Assembly (NCBI GenBank): GCA_022969215.1
Contig: JALJPA010000009.1
Coordinates: forward strand, 1 to 46,528
Source of the DNA: Colwellia sp.
Lineage (GTDB): Bacteria > Pseudomonadota > Gammaproteobacteria > Enterobacterales > Alteromonadaceae
Direction of reading: 5' to 3'
Length of the DNA stretch: 46,528 nt
Part shown: positions 1 through 9,006 of the stretch, piece by piece
Position numbering within the stretch: position 1 is the stretch's first letter
Layout of the letters: the number at the start of each line of letters is the position of its first letter
Notes under the pieces: generated by a model
Seen by the model: the letters and a program-made list of their open reading frames with translations, nothing else
Told to the model about the DNA's origin: nothing
Databases searched by the model: none
Position numbers and translations under genes: made by a program

Positions 1-3
1 ATT

Positions 4-1761
4 ATGGCTGGACGCATTTCCCGACAATTTATAGATGATTTATTAAGCCGAGCAGATATTGTTGACCTGGTAGATAGTCGAGTGCCGTTAAAAAAAGCCG
101 GCAAAAATTACCAAGCTTGTTGTCCATTTCATAATGAAAAGTCCCCTTCTTTTACGGTAAGCCAAGATAAGCAATTTTATCATTGCTTTGGTTGTGGCGA
201 ACACGGTAATGCCATCTCTTTTTTAATGGAGTTCGATCGCCTTGATTTTGTCGATGCGGTAGAAGAACTTGCTTCTTATTGTGGTATGGAAGTGATCCGA
301 GAGGAAAATACAGCTAGCCCAGAAGAGCAACGCCGACAGCAGCAAGTTTATCAGCAAAAACAAGATGACTATGAGCTAATGGCGAAAATTAGTAGTTTCT
401 TTCAGCAGCAATTAAAAGTGGCTAGCGACAAAGAAACGGCTATTGATTACTTGAAAGGCCGTGGTTTAAGTGGCGAAGTTGTTAAACGCTTTGGCATTGG
501 CTACATCAGTGATGCTTGGGACGGTATGATGAATTCCTTCTCACGCAATGGCCAAGCTAATCAGCAATTGATTGATTTAGGTATGGCGATTGCGGGGGAT
601 AAAAAGCGACCTTATGATCGCTTTCGTGGTCGTATTATGTTTCCTATTAGCGATAAGCGCGGCCGAGTAATAGGGTTTGGCGGCCGTGTATTAGGAGATG
701 CAAAACCCAAATACTTAAACTCACCTGAAACGCGTATTTATCATAAAGGCCAAGAGCTTTATGGCTTACATGAAGCCAAACAAGCCAATAAACAACTTAA
801 GCGACTGGTTGTGGTTGAAGGCTATATGGATGTAGTCGCTTTAGCTCAACATGGCGTCGACTATGCCGTTGCTTCATTAGGTACCGCGACGACATTTGAG
901 CAGTTACAAACATTATTTCGCACTGTTCCTAATGTGGTTTGTTGCTACGATGGTGATAGAGCAGGGCGCGATGCTGCATGGCGGGCTATGGAAAATGCCT
1001 TGCCACTTATTCGCGATGGTTTTTCGTTAAAATTTGTTTTTCTACCCGATGGTGAGGACCCTGATTCATTGATTAGGGCACAAGGGCAGCAAGCTTTTGA
1101 AGATATTCTTGATAGCGCAATGCCGTTATCAAAATTCTTATTTGAACAATTAATGCAGCAAGTTGATATGAGCTCTCTTGAAGGGCGTGCAGCTTTAGTT
1201 GAATCATTTCAACCCTTTTTAGCTAAGCTACCAGAAAGCATTTTAAAAGATGCCATGCTTAATGAAATAGCGAACAACTTTGGTACAGGTAGTGAGCAAT
1301 TTCTAGCAAAGTTCACTAAAAATATAAAAGGTGAGGTGGCAAGGCCTGCGCTTAAAGCCAGAACAAAAGTCACCCCTGTGAGGTTAGCACTTGCTTTATT
1401 GTTAGAGCATCCCCATATAGCAAGTAGCTTAGGTGAAATAAGTGTATTGCAGCCTTTAACTGCTCCAGGAATACCGTTGTTAATGCAAGTGTTAGGCGTA
1501 TGTCAGCAAAACCCTGATATTAAGTCAGCACAATTACTTGAATATTTTCGTGGTAGCGAGCAAGGAACACAGTTAGCTAAGTTGATGTGTTGGCAACATC
1601 ACGTTGAAGCTAATGCAGCGACCGATGTTTTTCTTGATAATATTGAGGCGCTATTGAATAACTTTGTTGAGCAGCGGAGAGAAGTATTATTACAAAAAGC
1701 CCGTGCTGGACAAATAACTGCTGAGGAAAAACAAGAGTTACAAGCAATACTTAACTCTTAG
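4..1761 (+). CDS. dnaG: DNA primase DnaG
   Basis: Makes the RNA primers for chromosome replication together with DnaB helicase. The 585-aa product is full length for the family (E. coli is 581 aa). The N-terminal zinc finger is visible as C40/H43 in CCPFH and C61/C64 in CFGCG. The TOPRIM catalytic core follows, with VVVEGYMDV around residue 268 and the metal-binding CYDGDRAGRDA around residue 315. The C-terminal third matches the helicase-binding region in position but is weakly conserved, as is usual. The ATG at base 4 begins the typical MAGRI sequence, so the gene is complete although it touches the window edge. It lies upstream of rpoD, as in the rpsU-dnaG-rpoD macromolecular-synthesis operon of gammaproteobacteria. 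Confidence 0.98.
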   Translation: MAGRISRQFIDDLLSRADIVDLVDSRVPLKKAGKNYQACCPFHNEKSPSFTVSQDKQFYHCFGCGEHGNAISFLMEFDRLDFVDAVEELASYCGMEVIREENTASPEEQRRQQQVYQQKQDDYELMAKISSFFQQQLKVASDKETAIDYLKGRGLSGEVVKRFGIGYISDAWDGMMNSFSRNGQANQQLIDLGMAIAGDKKRPYDRFRGRIMFPISDKRGRVIGFGGRVLGDAKPKYLNSPETRIYHKGQELYGLHEAKQANKQLKRLVVVEGYMDVVALAQHGVDYAVASLGTATTFEQLQTLFRTVPNVVCCYDGDRAGRDAAWRAMENALPLIRDGFSLKFVFLPDGEDPDSLIRAQGQQAFEDILDSAMPLSKFLFEQLMQQVDMSSLEGRAALVESFQPFLAKLPESILKDAMLNEIANNFGTGSEQFLAKFTKNIKGEVARPALKARTKVTPVRLALALLLEHPHIASSLGEISVLQPLTAPGIPLLMQVLGVCQQNPDIKSAQLLEYFRGSEQGTQLAKLMCWQHHVEANAATDVFLDNIEALLNNFVEQRREVLLQKARAGQITAEEKQELQAILNS

Positions 1762-1971
1762 TTTTGACTATACTTAGCAAGCAATAATGAGATTAGAGCC
1801 ACAATATTGGCTTGAAATTTCACCAAGCGATTAAGACAGGATATTCGCTGGTAACTGTCTGAAAAATTCGTTATAATTTCCGGCTTTATTGCGCCTTTTA
1901 TTAGCATTTGCTAATGTTTTATGCGCATATTTTACATCCCATATTTATATAATACAGGTGGACACTCGTCA

Positions 1972-3810
1972 ATGGAACAAGCCCCTAAATCTAGACTTAA
2001 AGAGCTGATAACCAAAGGTAAAGAACAAGGTTATTTAACGTTTGCGCAAGTTAATGATCATCTTCCACAAGACATTATCGATTCTGATCAAGTTGAAGAT
2101 ATCGTTAGTATGATTAATGATATGGGCATTCAAGTGTTTGAAAATGCACCAGATCAAGATACCTTGATGATGAGTGAAGGCAACACTGATGAAGATGCAG
2201 CCGAAGCTGCAGCTCAAGCACTGGCTACCGTTGAAAGTGAAATTGGTCGTACAACAGACCCTGTCCGTATGTATATGCGTGAAATGGGTACCGTTGAACT
2301 TCTTACCCGTAAAGGCGAAATCGTTATCGCTAAGCGTATAGAAGAAGGCATCCGAGAAGTTCAGCGTAGTGTTTCAGAATATCCACCTGCGATAAACTTC
2401 TTATTAGACATGTGGGATAACTTTGAAGCGGAAGAACTTCGCTTAACTGATATCATCACTGGCTTTTTAGACCCAGATGCGGAAGAAGAAGTTGCTCCTG
2501 CAGCTACACACGTGGGTAGTGAACTGTCAAAAGCAGATCTTGCTGATGAAGATAAGTCAAAACAGGAAGAAGAGGATGAGGAAGAAGAAGATACTGGTCC
2601 TTGCCCTGAATTAGCTCGTGAGAAATTTACAGCTTTACGCGAAGCGTATGAGAAAGCAAATAAAATAATAGAGACCAAAGGTCGTGGTCATAACGATGCT
2701 CAAGAAGCTATCGATGCCGTAGCTGAAGTCTTTAAAGAATTCCGTTTGATCCCTAAGTTATTTGATAAGTTAGTTAAAAACATGCGCAGCATGATGGACA
2801 GATTACGTGTTCAAGAACGTTTGATCATGAAACACTGTGTTGTTGGTGCTAGTATGCCTAAAACAACCTTTATCAAATTATTCCCAGGTAATGAAACCTC
2901 AAAAGAATGGTTTGAAGCAGAAAAATTAACGGGTAAGCCATACTCAAGTAAGCTTGTTGATGTTGATCTTGATGTTGAACGTTGTATCTACAAACTAAAC
3001 CTAATTGAAGAAGAAACGCACCTAAATATTCATGGCATTAAAGACATTAACCGTCGTATGTCAATTGGTGAAGCAAAAGCACGTCGTGCCAAGAAAGAAA
3101 TGGTTGAGGCAAACTTACGTTTAGTTATCTCAATTGCTAAAAAATACACCAACCGTGGTTTACAATTTCTTGATTTAATTCAAGAAGGTAATATCGGCTT
3201 GATGAAAGCGGTTGATAAATTTGAATACCGTCGTGGTTATAAGTTCTCAACTTATGCAACGTGGTGGATTCGTCAAGCAATTACCCGTTCTATTGCTGAC
3301 CAAGCGCGCACCATTCGTATTCCTGTGCATATGATTGAAACGATTAACAAGCTAAACCGTGTTTCTCGTCAAATGCTACAAGAAATGGGACGTGAGCCTA
3401 CGCCAGAAGAATTAGCTGAACGTATGGTAATGCCAGAAGACAAAATTCGTAAAGTATTGAAAATAGCTAAAGAGCCTATTTCAATGGAAACTCCTATTGG
3501 TGATGATGAAGATTCACACTTAGGTGACTTTATTGAAGATGGTAGTGGTGAACTTCCTGTTGACTCAGCTACCTCAGAAAATCTAAAAGGTGCTACTCAT
3601 GAAGTACTTGCTGGCTTAACTGCCCGTGAAGCTAAAGTACTTAGAATGCGCTTTGGTATTGATATGAATACTGATCATACTTTGGAAGAAGTTGGTAAGC
3701 AATTTGATGTAACACGTGAACGTATTCGTCAAATTGAAGCGAAAGCTTTACGCAAGTTACGTCACCCATCTCGTTCAGAGCAGCTGAAAAGCTTCTTAGA
3801 TGGTGAGTAA
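1972..3810 (+). CDS. rpoD: RNA polymerase primary sigma factor RpoD (sigma-70)
   Basis: Housekeeping sigma factor that directs RNA polymerase to -35/-10 promoters. From the ATG at 1972 the product is 612 aa (E. coli 613) and begins [13 protein letters not shown], the canonical start; the ORF-track start at 1921 adds 17 unconserved residues. An AGGTGG sequence about 10 nt upstream supports 1972. Region 1.1 and the acidic linker (EEEDEEEED) are present. Region 2.3/2.4 ([18 protein letters not shown]) and region 4.2 ([19 protein letters not shown]) are intact. The 210-bp gap from dnaG could hold an internal promoter, but I did not find a clear one. A strong hairpin terminator follows. Confidence 0.98.
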   Translation: MEQAPKSRLKELITKGKEQGYLTFAQVNDHLPQDIIDSDQVEDIVSMINDMGIQVFENAPDQDTLMMSEGNTDEDAAEAAAQALATVESEIGRTTDPVRMYMREMGTVELLTRKGEIVIAKRIEEGIREVQRSVSEYPPAINFLLDMWDNFEAEELRLTDIITGFLDPDAEEEVAPAATHVGSELSKADLADEDKSKQEEEDEEEEDTGPCPELAREKFTALREAYEKANKIIETKGRGHNDAQEAIDAVAEVFKEFRLIPKLFDKLVKNMRSMMDRLRVQERLIMKHCVVGASMPKTTFIKLFPGNETSKEWFEAEKLTGKPYSSKLVDVDLDVERCIYKLNLIEEETHLNIHGIKDINRRMSIGEAKARRAKKEMVEANLRLVISIAKKYTNRGLQFLDLIQEGNIGLMKAVDKFEYRRGYKFSTYATWWIRQAITRSIADQARTIRIPVHMIETINKLNRVSRQMLQEMGREPTPEELAERMVMPEDKIRKVLKIAKEPISMETPIGDDEDSHLGDFIEDGSGELPVDSATSENLKGATHEVLAGLTAREAKVLRMRFGIDMNTDHTLEEVGKQFDVTRERIRQIEAKALRKLRHPSRSEQLKSFLDGE

Positions 3811-3847
3811 ATAGTAAATAGCTAAAATTCTATTTTAAATAGACATA

Positions 3848-3897
3848 AAAAAGAGTAAGTTAGTAATACCTGTAGGTATTGATAGCTTACTCTTTTT
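3848..3897 (+). terminator. Rho-independent terminator after rpoD
   Basis: AAAAAGAGTAAG pairs perfectly with CTTACTCTTTTT across 26 nt, and the loop itself contains the palindrome AATACCTGTAGGTATT. The right arm ends in a T-run, so it should stop the dnaG-rpoD transcript before the next gene. Confidence 0.9.
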
Positions 3898-3920
3898 ACT
3901 TTCTAATATAAGGAACTTTT

Positions 3921-4538
3921 ATGCGCGTTATTGTTGTACTCGCTTGTGCACTTGCCTTCACCACTTTGCCTTCAATGGCAAAACAAGCACTAAACGTTGA
4001 GATAACCCCATTGATTGGCTATCGCTTTGGTGGTGATTTTGATACCAGTAAAGATAAGGTGCATAATCGTATCGAGCTAAATGAAGCAACCAGTTATGGT
4101 TTGTTAACGGCTTGGTCTTTTGACTCTAAGCGCCAAGGTGAGCTATTAATAAGCCATTACAGTACTAATTTTTCCCATTCGGATGACTTTTCAGCTAGTA
4201 ACAGCGGCCTTGGCATTACCTATGCTCACATAGGCGGCAATGTCCCTATTTCAGAGGGCCCAATTCCTTTTTATGTCACCGGTGGTTTTGGTTTAACTCA
4301 TCTAGATCCTAAAGATGCGAAACTCAGTAGTGAAACACGCTTTTCGATTAATGTTGGTTTAGCCAGTAAAATTGAATTAAGTGAGCGTCTTAGTTTAAGG
4401 TTAGATAGTCGTGTATACGGTACATTTTTTAATTCGGATAGTGCGGTATTTTGTGATGAAGTAAATTGTGCAATATACATTTCTAGCGATATTTGGTTTC
4501 AAACTGAGGTGAGTGTCGGCTTAACCTATCGTTTTTAG
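3921..4538 (+). CDS. Outer-membrane beta-barrel protein, OmpA/OmpW-like size
   Basis: A 205-aa protein with a clear Sec signal peptide (basic start, then VIVVLACALAFTTLP, cleavage likely after SMA). The rest is alternating amphipathic strands with glycine and aromatic residues, ending in GLTYRF with the terminal Phe recognised by the BAM machinery. It is therefore most likely an 8-stranded outer-membrane barrel. No specific substrate can be read from the sequence. AAGGA lies about 8 nt before the ATG. It sits alone between the rpoD terminator and the tRNA promoter. Confidence 0.8.
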   Translation: MRVIVVLACALAFTTLPSMAKQALNVEITPLIGYRFGGDFDTSKDKVHNRIELNEATSYGLLTAWSFDSKRQGELLISHYSTNFSHSDDFSASNSGLGITYAHIGGNVPISEGPIPFYVTGGFGLTHLDPKDAKLSSETRFSINVGLASKIELSERLSLRLDSRVYGTFFNSDSAVFCDEVNCAIYISSDIWFQTEVSVGLTYRF

Positions 4539-4609
4539 CGCTAAATCTTACTTTTTCGCCTAAGAAATAAGCGGTCAGTAAAAAAACGTGACTTTTTAAA
4601 GTTCATTAG

Positions 4610-4638
4610 GTGACAACAAAATAAAAAATGCTTATACT
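4610..4638 (+). promoter_or_regulatory. Sigma-70 promoter for tRNA-Ile2
   Basis: GTGACA (4610-4615), a 17-bp spacer and TATACT (4633-4638), followed by the GC-rich stretch GCACGCGC. A GC-rich discriminator is typical of stringently controlled stable-RNA promoters. Start of transcription would be near 4645, giving a leader of about 70 nt before the tRNA. Confidence 0.65.
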
Positions 4639-4715
4639 GCACGCGCTTTACTGGTTTACTCATTTGATTAAACTAATAAACGCGTTAGAAAATATCAGGC
4701 CAAATATGTGAAAAT

Positions 4716-4792
4716 GGGCCTTTAGCTCAGTTGGTTAGAGCATCCGACTCATAATCGGCAGGTCCCCAGTTCAAGTCTGGGAAGGCCCACCA
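4716..4792 (+). tRNA. ileX: tRNA-Ile2 (anticodon CAT), ileX-type
   Basis: A 77-nt cloverleaf with acceptor GGGCCTT/AAGGCCC, discriminator A and encoded CCA. The D-arm is GCTCAGTTGGTTAGAGC, the anticodon stem CCGAC/ATCGG surrounds CAT, and the T-arm is CCCAG-TTCAAGT-CTGGG. CAT could mean Met, but the acceptor and the position right after dnaG-rpoD match E. coli ileX, whose C34 is modified to lysidine to read AUA. The 3' half is the integration target of the element that follows; the left junction keeps the whole gene intact. Confidence 0.93.
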
Positions 4793-4799
4793 TTTTCAT
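4745..4799 (+). repeat. attL: 55-bp direct repeat within tRNA-Ile2
   Basis: Identical over 55 bp to 30991-31045. It runs from the anticodon stem of tRNA-Ile2 through the CCA end and seven bases beyond (TTTTCAT). This copy belongs to the complete tRNA gene. Confidence 0.95.
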
Positions 4800-5336
4800 T
4801 GATATACAGCCAATCAGCAGTAACCACACAAAAGTCAGTTACCATCTGGTAACCATCTCAAATAATAAATCTCTGTTAAAAACTCCTTAATTAAAACCTT
4901 TTGCATTAATCCATGTTAAATAGTTCGTGTTGTATGTGCATGACATTTGATTGAAACAGATTAATTGTCACAAAACTATATTTCATAAAACGTAAGGCAT
5001 GGCACGTTAGCTACTTAGCGTAGAAAAATGTCGGTCGGTTAGTTACGTTAACCCCTCTTTGTAAAAATAACGTTAGGTTAATCACGTTAGCAGCCTTTGG
5101 CGCACGAACTTCTTCACAGCTTTGTTTCACGTTCTTGTCTCTAATCACTAGTCTTTAGCCGTGTAGGTAGTATTTATTTCACGGACTTCGCTTCCCGCTA
5201 TAACGAGAGTATACAAACACCTATAAACGGTAGCGCTTAGTGAACTACAAACAGTCACTTCTTCGATCAACAATGATCGGTTTCTACAGGTAAATTGATT
5301 TATATTGTGCGCCCCAAATAAGTAGGAACCAACCAA
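4800..5336. other. Non-coding left end of the element
   Basis: No credible gene; the minus-strand ORF 5148-5336 has no family features. Besides the arm-type site it holds four copies of ACGTTA (5004-5009, 5045-5050, 5070-5075, 5084-5089), which may be further protein-binding sites. Confidence 0.6.
4837..4855 (+). promoter_or_regulatory. Putative integrase or RDF arm-type site, left end
   Basis: AGTTACCATCTGGTAACCA matches the copy at 30856-30874 in 18 of 19 positions and in the same orientation. Each copy contains two GTAACCA-like units 11 bp apart, that is one helical turn. A third unit lies at about 4820. Location just inside both att repeats suggests binding by the integrase arm domain or by the AlpA-like protein. 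Function is inferred. Confidence 0.5.
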
Positions 5337-5822
5337 ATGAACAAGTTAATCCCATCGTTATTAGCAGTAGCTCTTATATCAACATCAGCCAACGCCACCG
5401 AATCAGAGGGCAGTGTTTACGTCAAAGCTGACATGCAAAAACTTGAGTTCAATGGTTACTCGCTTGACGTGCAAGGTATCACTGGCGGCTATCAGTTCAA
5501 CGAGAACATAGCATTACAGGCCTCATACCTTATCGGTGACGAGTACGGCGTGGATTACACGGCAATGAAGCTTGACCTTGTTGGCATAGCACCATTAAAC
5601 GAGAACGTTGCACTTGTTGGTGAGATTGGTTTATCGACCTATGAAGAAGATTACAACAACAAATATTACAAGAACTACACTGACACCGCTATCCATACGG
5701 GTGTTGGTATCATGTTTCACACTGAGCAAGTGTCGTTAACCTTTGCCTACCATTCATACGCGCTTAATGATGCCGAGATAGCAGGTACTGGTTTCGGCGT
5801 ATCACTAGGCTTTAAATTCTAA
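5337..5822 (+). CDS. Small outer-membrane beta-barrel protein
   Basis: A 161-aa protein beginning with a signal peptide (MNKLIPSLLAVALISTSANA, cleavage likely after ANA). The mature part is alternating strands and ends in LGFKF, the aromatic C-terminus of outer-membrane barrels. Phrases such as GGYQFNENIALQASYLIGDEY resemble OmpA-like/opacity barrels that have only the barrel and no periplasmic domain. AGGA sits 9 nt before the ATG. It is the first gene inside the left end of the island and may alter the cell surface of the host, for example as a phage-receptor mask, but that is speculation. Confidence 0.75.
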   Translation: MNKLIPSLLAVALISTSANATESEGSVYVKADMQKLEFNGYSLDVQGITGGYQFNENIALQASYLIGDEYGVDYTAMKLDLVGIAPLNENVALVGEIGLSTYEEDYNNKYYKNYTDTAIHTGVGIMFHTEQVSLTFAYHSYALNDAEIAGTGFGVSLGFKF

Positions 5823-5847
5823 CGAAGTACCAAACCCGAAGGAATGT

Positions 5848-5884
5848 GTTACCTGTCAATTGACCTTATTAGTCAGGAGGTAAC
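5848..5884 (+). other. Intergenic inverted repeat
   Basis: GTTACCT (5848-5854) pairs with AGGTAAC (5878-5884), with CCTG/CAGG continuing the stem inward. No T-run follows, so it could be an RNA hairpin, an operator or an inefficient terminator after the barrel gene. Confidence 0.35.
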
Positions 5885-5973
5885 TATCGACGGATACCAA
5901 GAAACCCAAGTTAATCACTTCGAAAACCTATATAAATTTCACCGTGGCAGGTACAAATATTAGGAAGTTTCTA

Positions 5974-6327
5974 ATGAATAAACTATCAACAGTATTACCC
6001 ATAGCTTTACTTTTAGGTGCATGTACGTCTTCAAACTTCACTCCTCCTGGTCAAGCGACAGCAAGTAAATATGCCCCAGTACAAGCGTCGGCTGCTCAAC
6101 AGCTAGGACGAGTAACATATATGACTTCTGGTGCTGACTTCGTGGTCGAGGCAAGGCGTGAAGATGCTTACAAGAAGATGTATAAGGCCTGTAATGAGCG
6201 TTATGTGATTGTTAAAGAAGGCACATCATCATCAGCAGGTCAGATTTACCAGACAACCAGTAGCGGCTTAACCTTTGGTGGGGGTTTTGATTACCGCACC
6301 ATTTATTTTGACTGTGTTGAAGATTAG
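5974..6327 (+). CDS. Small lipoprotein of unknown function
   Basis: Read from the ATG at 5974 (AGGA about 10 nt upstream) the 117-aa product starts MNKLSTVLPIALLLGAC, a type II signal peptide with lipobox LGAC, so it should be lipid-anchored. The ORF-track GTG at 5944 would add 10 residues ahead of the signal peptide and is unlikely. The mature part has paired cysteines near the C-terminus (KACNERY and FDCVED) that may form a disulphide, and a QTTSSGLTFGGGFDYR segment. I do not recognise the family. It is followed two bases later by the next ORF, suggesting co-translation. Confidence 0.7.
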   Translation: MNKLSTVLPIALLLGACTSSNFTPPGQATASKYAPVQASAAQQLGRVTYMTSGADFVVEARREDAYKKMYKACNERYVIVKEGTSSSAGQIYQTTSSGLTFGGGFDYRTIYFDCVED

Positions 6328-6329
6328 TC

Positions 6330-6635
6330 ATGAAGCACATCGACAATTATTACACTGGTCAAATGGATGGGCTCAACGATAAGCAGGCACCAAACGACTT
6401 ACACACTTACAAGCACCAGTTTGACCTGCACCTAGAGGAGCACCAACGTTCTTATGGTCAAGTGGCATTAAGAACCCACTTGTTGAGTGATGTAGATATT
6501 GTGATTGAGCCTAAAGTAGAGCAGGAGCAACTGGAATATGAGTGGATAGAAGAACCTTACAAACATCGTATCAGCGTTGGAGAATGGATTATGTGGGGGG
6601 CGGTGACAGTTTTCCTTTATTTTTCTATGTCCTAA
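6330..6635 (+). CDS. Small C-terminally membrane-anchored hypothetical protein
   Basis: A 101-aa ORF starting 2 bp after the stop of the lipoprotein gene. The N-terminal 75 residues are hydrophilic and rich in charged and aromatic residues. The last 20 residues (WIMWGAVTVFLYFSMS) form a single membrane segment, a tail-anchored topology. I do not recognise the family. The close spacing to the upstream lipoprotein suggests they form a pair. Confidence 0.55.
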   Translation: MKHIDNYYTGQMDGLNDKQAPNDLHTYKHQFDLHLEEHQRSYGQVALRTHLLSDVDIVIEPKVEQEQLEYEWIEEPYKHRISVGEWIMWGAVTVFLYFSMS

Positions 6636-6873
6636 GAGGCTTAGTAACTGAAGTTACTCAAGGCCCCCTCGTTAATAAGTGTCCTGTAATAAATAATCGT
6701 CTTCGACGTTGTGCGTAGCACCACCCCTAAAAAATTGGTAACTACTATTATTAGAGCATACTTGCCTGCCAACCAACACCAAACCAAATCTATCCGAGGC
6801 AACTAGCGTGGTTTACGCACTATCAAATGTAGAATTTATGACAGTGACTCAGTACTAATCCACGTGGACTTGG

Positions 6874-6994
6874 ACACACTGACAGAGTGTGGGGGTCTTG
6901 AGAGCGCTACTGAGGCGAGTGAGGACTGGAAGCGAGTGGCCGGAGGACACGAGGCACTTGTAACAGTAGTGCGCTTACCACTCTGTTGGTGTGT
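6874..6994 (+). ncRNA. Candidate structured RNA or folded DNA element
   Basis: A 16-nt left arm (6874-6889, ACACACTGACAGAGTG) pairs with 6979-6994 (CACTCTGTTGGTGTGT) with two G-U wobbles if transcribed. A second nested helix pairs GCGCTACTG (6904-6912) with CAGTAGTGCGC (6964-6974), leaving a 2-nt bulge. The apical part is purine-rich (GAGGCGAGTGAGGACTGG). The GC content is far above the surroundings. It resembles a compact ncRNA, though a recombination site that folds as a single strand cannot be excluded. Confidence 0.45.
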
Positions 6995-7088
6995 ACAAAT
7001 GCTACGCGGGGATTCGTACTGAATGAACCAGCGCAGAAATTGCTATGTTTTATTGGGGGTAAAGTAGCGACCATCCCCGAACCTCACT

Positions 7089-7147
7089 CTCACATCACTC
7101 TTTTCTCACACAATGAGTCTGCTCACATCACTCTTTCCTCACACAAT
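7089..7147 (+). repeat. Two-copy 26-bp direct repeat, period 33 bp
   Basis: 7089-7114 and 7122-7147 share 25 of 26 bases (unit begins CTCACATCACTCTTT). Short tandem duplication with no evident function. Confidence 0.7.
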
Positions 7148-7413
7148 AATATTATTCACCGTGTTGAGTCACCTCTATTGCAGCCGACACCGTTCTTCCC
7201 GCGTGAAGTAATACCAGAACTCCGCGCCATAGGTGGGAGTTTCTCAATTAAAGGGAGAGAGCCTTATCCAATTTTTGTGAGGCTACCTTACGGCAGGCTT
7301 ATTGTTTTACGTGAGATTGATACTGCGTTAGCATCATGCAGTTAAATGTTAATGACAGCCAAGTTCTATGTAGTGGAGAACCTTAATACTTACTTGGCAG
7401 TGAGTTACCCTAA

Positions 7414-8142
7414 CTAATGCACTGGTTGCAAAGCGTTTTGCGTGAAGTCGTTGAACGTGATGTTCATTACTTTCTTACGATGTACCCTCGTTAGATAACG
7501 GCCATAGCGCGCGACACTTTCTTCTGAGATATGTCCGCTCCCTGCACATCTACCACATGGTTGCCATTGACTCGCGTTCCTGTGATACCAATGCCCTTTT
7601 CGCATCTCACCTGATGGGGAGAAGTTACTAGCGTTTTTGGTGTCAGAACATTTACTACATATCTTTAACACTTTAGCTGATGTATCAACTGGCGGGGTTA
7701 GGTGTCGGATTTGATGCGTTGCTGCACGTTGTCTAGCCAGAGCTTCATGGTCAAGTCTTGCTGTTCTGGCCTTTGGCTTTTGTGGAGCTACTAACTTTGC
7801 TACACTCTTGATAACCTCCTTGGAGACTTCTTTTACTATGCTCGATAACATCTCCTTGCTTAGTGGGTTTATCCCCATCCATCGCCAGTACTTGGCAACC
7901 TGTTTAGCCGTGTAATGCGGCTTTTCTTGCGTTGGCAGGGCTGAATATTGGTTAAACATATGTTCTTCCTCTCTTAGTTGGGTTAGGTGTTCTATGACAC
8001 TGGGTGCGCTGAAATCGCCAGGGTCTATTCCCTTAAACGACTGCAAATATGTAAGCCATTTGGCTTTCTGTTCCTCAGTGAAAGTCAGGGACTCAAAGGC
8101 CATAATTAACGCCTTAGCCTGCTGTTCTAATGTTGCTGCCAT
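7414..8142 (-). CDS. Hypothetical protein with zinc-knuckle-like cysteines
   Basis: A 242-aa soluble protein. The N-terminal half is helical and charged. Toward the C-terminus two CxxC pairs occur (CSKC and CGRC, about 36 residues apart), separated by a His-rich GHWYHRN stretch, which suggests a structural zinc site and perhaps nucleic-acid binding. It ends with a basic segment (RYLTRVHRKKV). I do not recognise the family. It starts 5 bp after the stop of the upstream KilA-C-like gene, so the two are almost certainly one operon. Confidence 0.65.
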   Translation of the reverse strand: MAATLEQQAKALIMAFESLTFTEEQKAKWLTYLQSFKGIDPGDFSAPSVIEHLTQLREEEHMFNQYSALPTQEKPHYTAKQVAKYWRWMGINPLSKEMLSSIVKEVSKEVIKSVAKLVAPQKPKARTARLDHEALARQRAATHQIRHLTPPVDTSAKVLKICSKCSDTKNASNFSPSGEMRKGHWYHRNASQWQPCGRCAGSGHISEESVARYGRYLTRVHRKKVMNITFNDFTQNALQPVH

Positions 8143-8147
8143 ATCTT

Positions 8148-8984
8148 TTACTCTTCTTTATCTATGCTGAACTCTTCTGCAATCTCGGAGTTAAACTCCC
8201 ATAACAACGCGGCTATTGAAGCTCGACTTTCAGGGCCTTGGATATTATTTCTTATATAGTCGAGGGCTAGGTGTTTTAAGGAATGTATGCTTACTTCGTT
8301 TAACTGTGTTGAACGTTCGTCGGTACATGCCCCTGTCATTTCGAGCAGTTCAGGATCTCCGTAAGACATAGCCAATGAATGCAGTATGTAATCCTCCTTA
8401 GTATCTTCAAAATCTTCCGTATCTAAGTCCTCTAAGCCTAGTTTTGATTCATCCTCTGTTGAGGCTAGTGTTACTTCTTCTGAGGTTTTGGCTGTCGTTT
8501 TCTGTGTTTCTTTGACAGGGGTATGGACTGCCACTTCATTCGATTTAGCGTCTTGGATTGCTGGTCGAGGCAAGTGCCCGAGTAACATCTTGATGATGTC
8601 AGGAGACCATTTTATTCGACCTTTATTAGCGCCCTCGGCTTGGTTGTATTGGTACTCTTGAGAGTAAGGCATTCCAATTTTTGATGGCCTCCAAGCCTTT
8701 TCCCCTGTACGTTCTTGCAAGCCCCTTTCTAGCAGCCATGTGTTAACGTCTGCACCTGACTTTTTGAACAACTTGCCAATGTCGGAGGGTTTGTACCACT
8801 TATCAGGAGTGCTCTCGAGGATGTTGTATATGCCAATGGCTCTTGCGGCATTCGTAAGCTTGTTAGCGTTTTCTTTTGTTGGAAGTATTACAGCCATTGG
8901 CGCCCCACCTTCGTCAACTAGGACTGTTGTGTGGCCATCTTGCCTGATGGTGACCTTTGGTAAATCTACATATTTGGTGTTCAT
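8148..8984 (-). CDS. KilA-C/antirepressor-like DNA-binding protein
   Basis: A 278-aa protein. Residues about 55-110 read as a winged-helix segment: YKPSDIGKLF, then NTWLLERGLQ, then W-PSKIGMPY. This spacing (N..L...GLQ....W.P...G) is characteristic of phage antirepressor and KilA-C domains. The following part is low complexity and acidic (EDLDTEDFEDTKED), then a helical C-terminus. It may regulate element genes; exact family not proven. The start is supported by AAAGGAA 6 nt before the ATG. A terminator-type hairpin lies immediately upstream, leaving very little room for a promoter. Confidence 0.6.
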   Translation of the reverse strand: MNTKYVDLPKVTIRQDGHTTVLVDEGGAPMAVILPTKENANKLTNAARAIGIYNILESTPDKWYKPSDIGKLFKKSGADVNTWLLERGLQERTGEKAWRPSKIGMPYSQEYQYNQAEGANKGRIKWSPDIIKMLLGHLPRPAIQDAKSNEVAVHTPVKETQKTTAKTSEEVTLASTEDESKLGLEDLDTEDFEDTKEDYILHSLAMSYGDPELLEMTGACTDERSTQLNEVSIHSLKHLALDYIRNNIQGPESRASIAALLWEFNSEIAEEFSIDKEE

Positions 8985-9006
8985 TTTTATTTCCTTTGGG
9001 GTACAA

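Larger units (their letters stand above)
6636..7413. other. Long intergenic region with structured element and 26-bp repeat
   Basis: No convincing gene in 780 bp. The TTG-started ORF 6986-7345 begins inside the right arm of the hairpin at 6874-6994 and covers a direct repeat, so I leave it out. The contents are described in the two entries that follow. Confidence 0.6.

Noticed and set aside
2361-2678. 105-aa minus-strand ORF in rpoD
   Set aside because: Antisense shadow of the acidic repeat region of rpoD (poly-Ser from GAA/GAG codons).
4716-4792. Elongator tRNA-Met
   Set aside because: The CAT anticodon permits it, but the acceptor stem and location beside rpoD match ileX-type tRNA-Ile2.
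5148-5336. 62-aa minus-strand ORF at the left end
   Set aside because: No motif, no clear ribosome site, and it runs against the promoter region of the barrel gene.
6986-7345. 119-aa plus-strand ORF
   Set aside because: Starts with TTG inside the right arm of a hairpin, has no ribosome site, and its sequence is dominated by a DNA repeat; no protein-family features.
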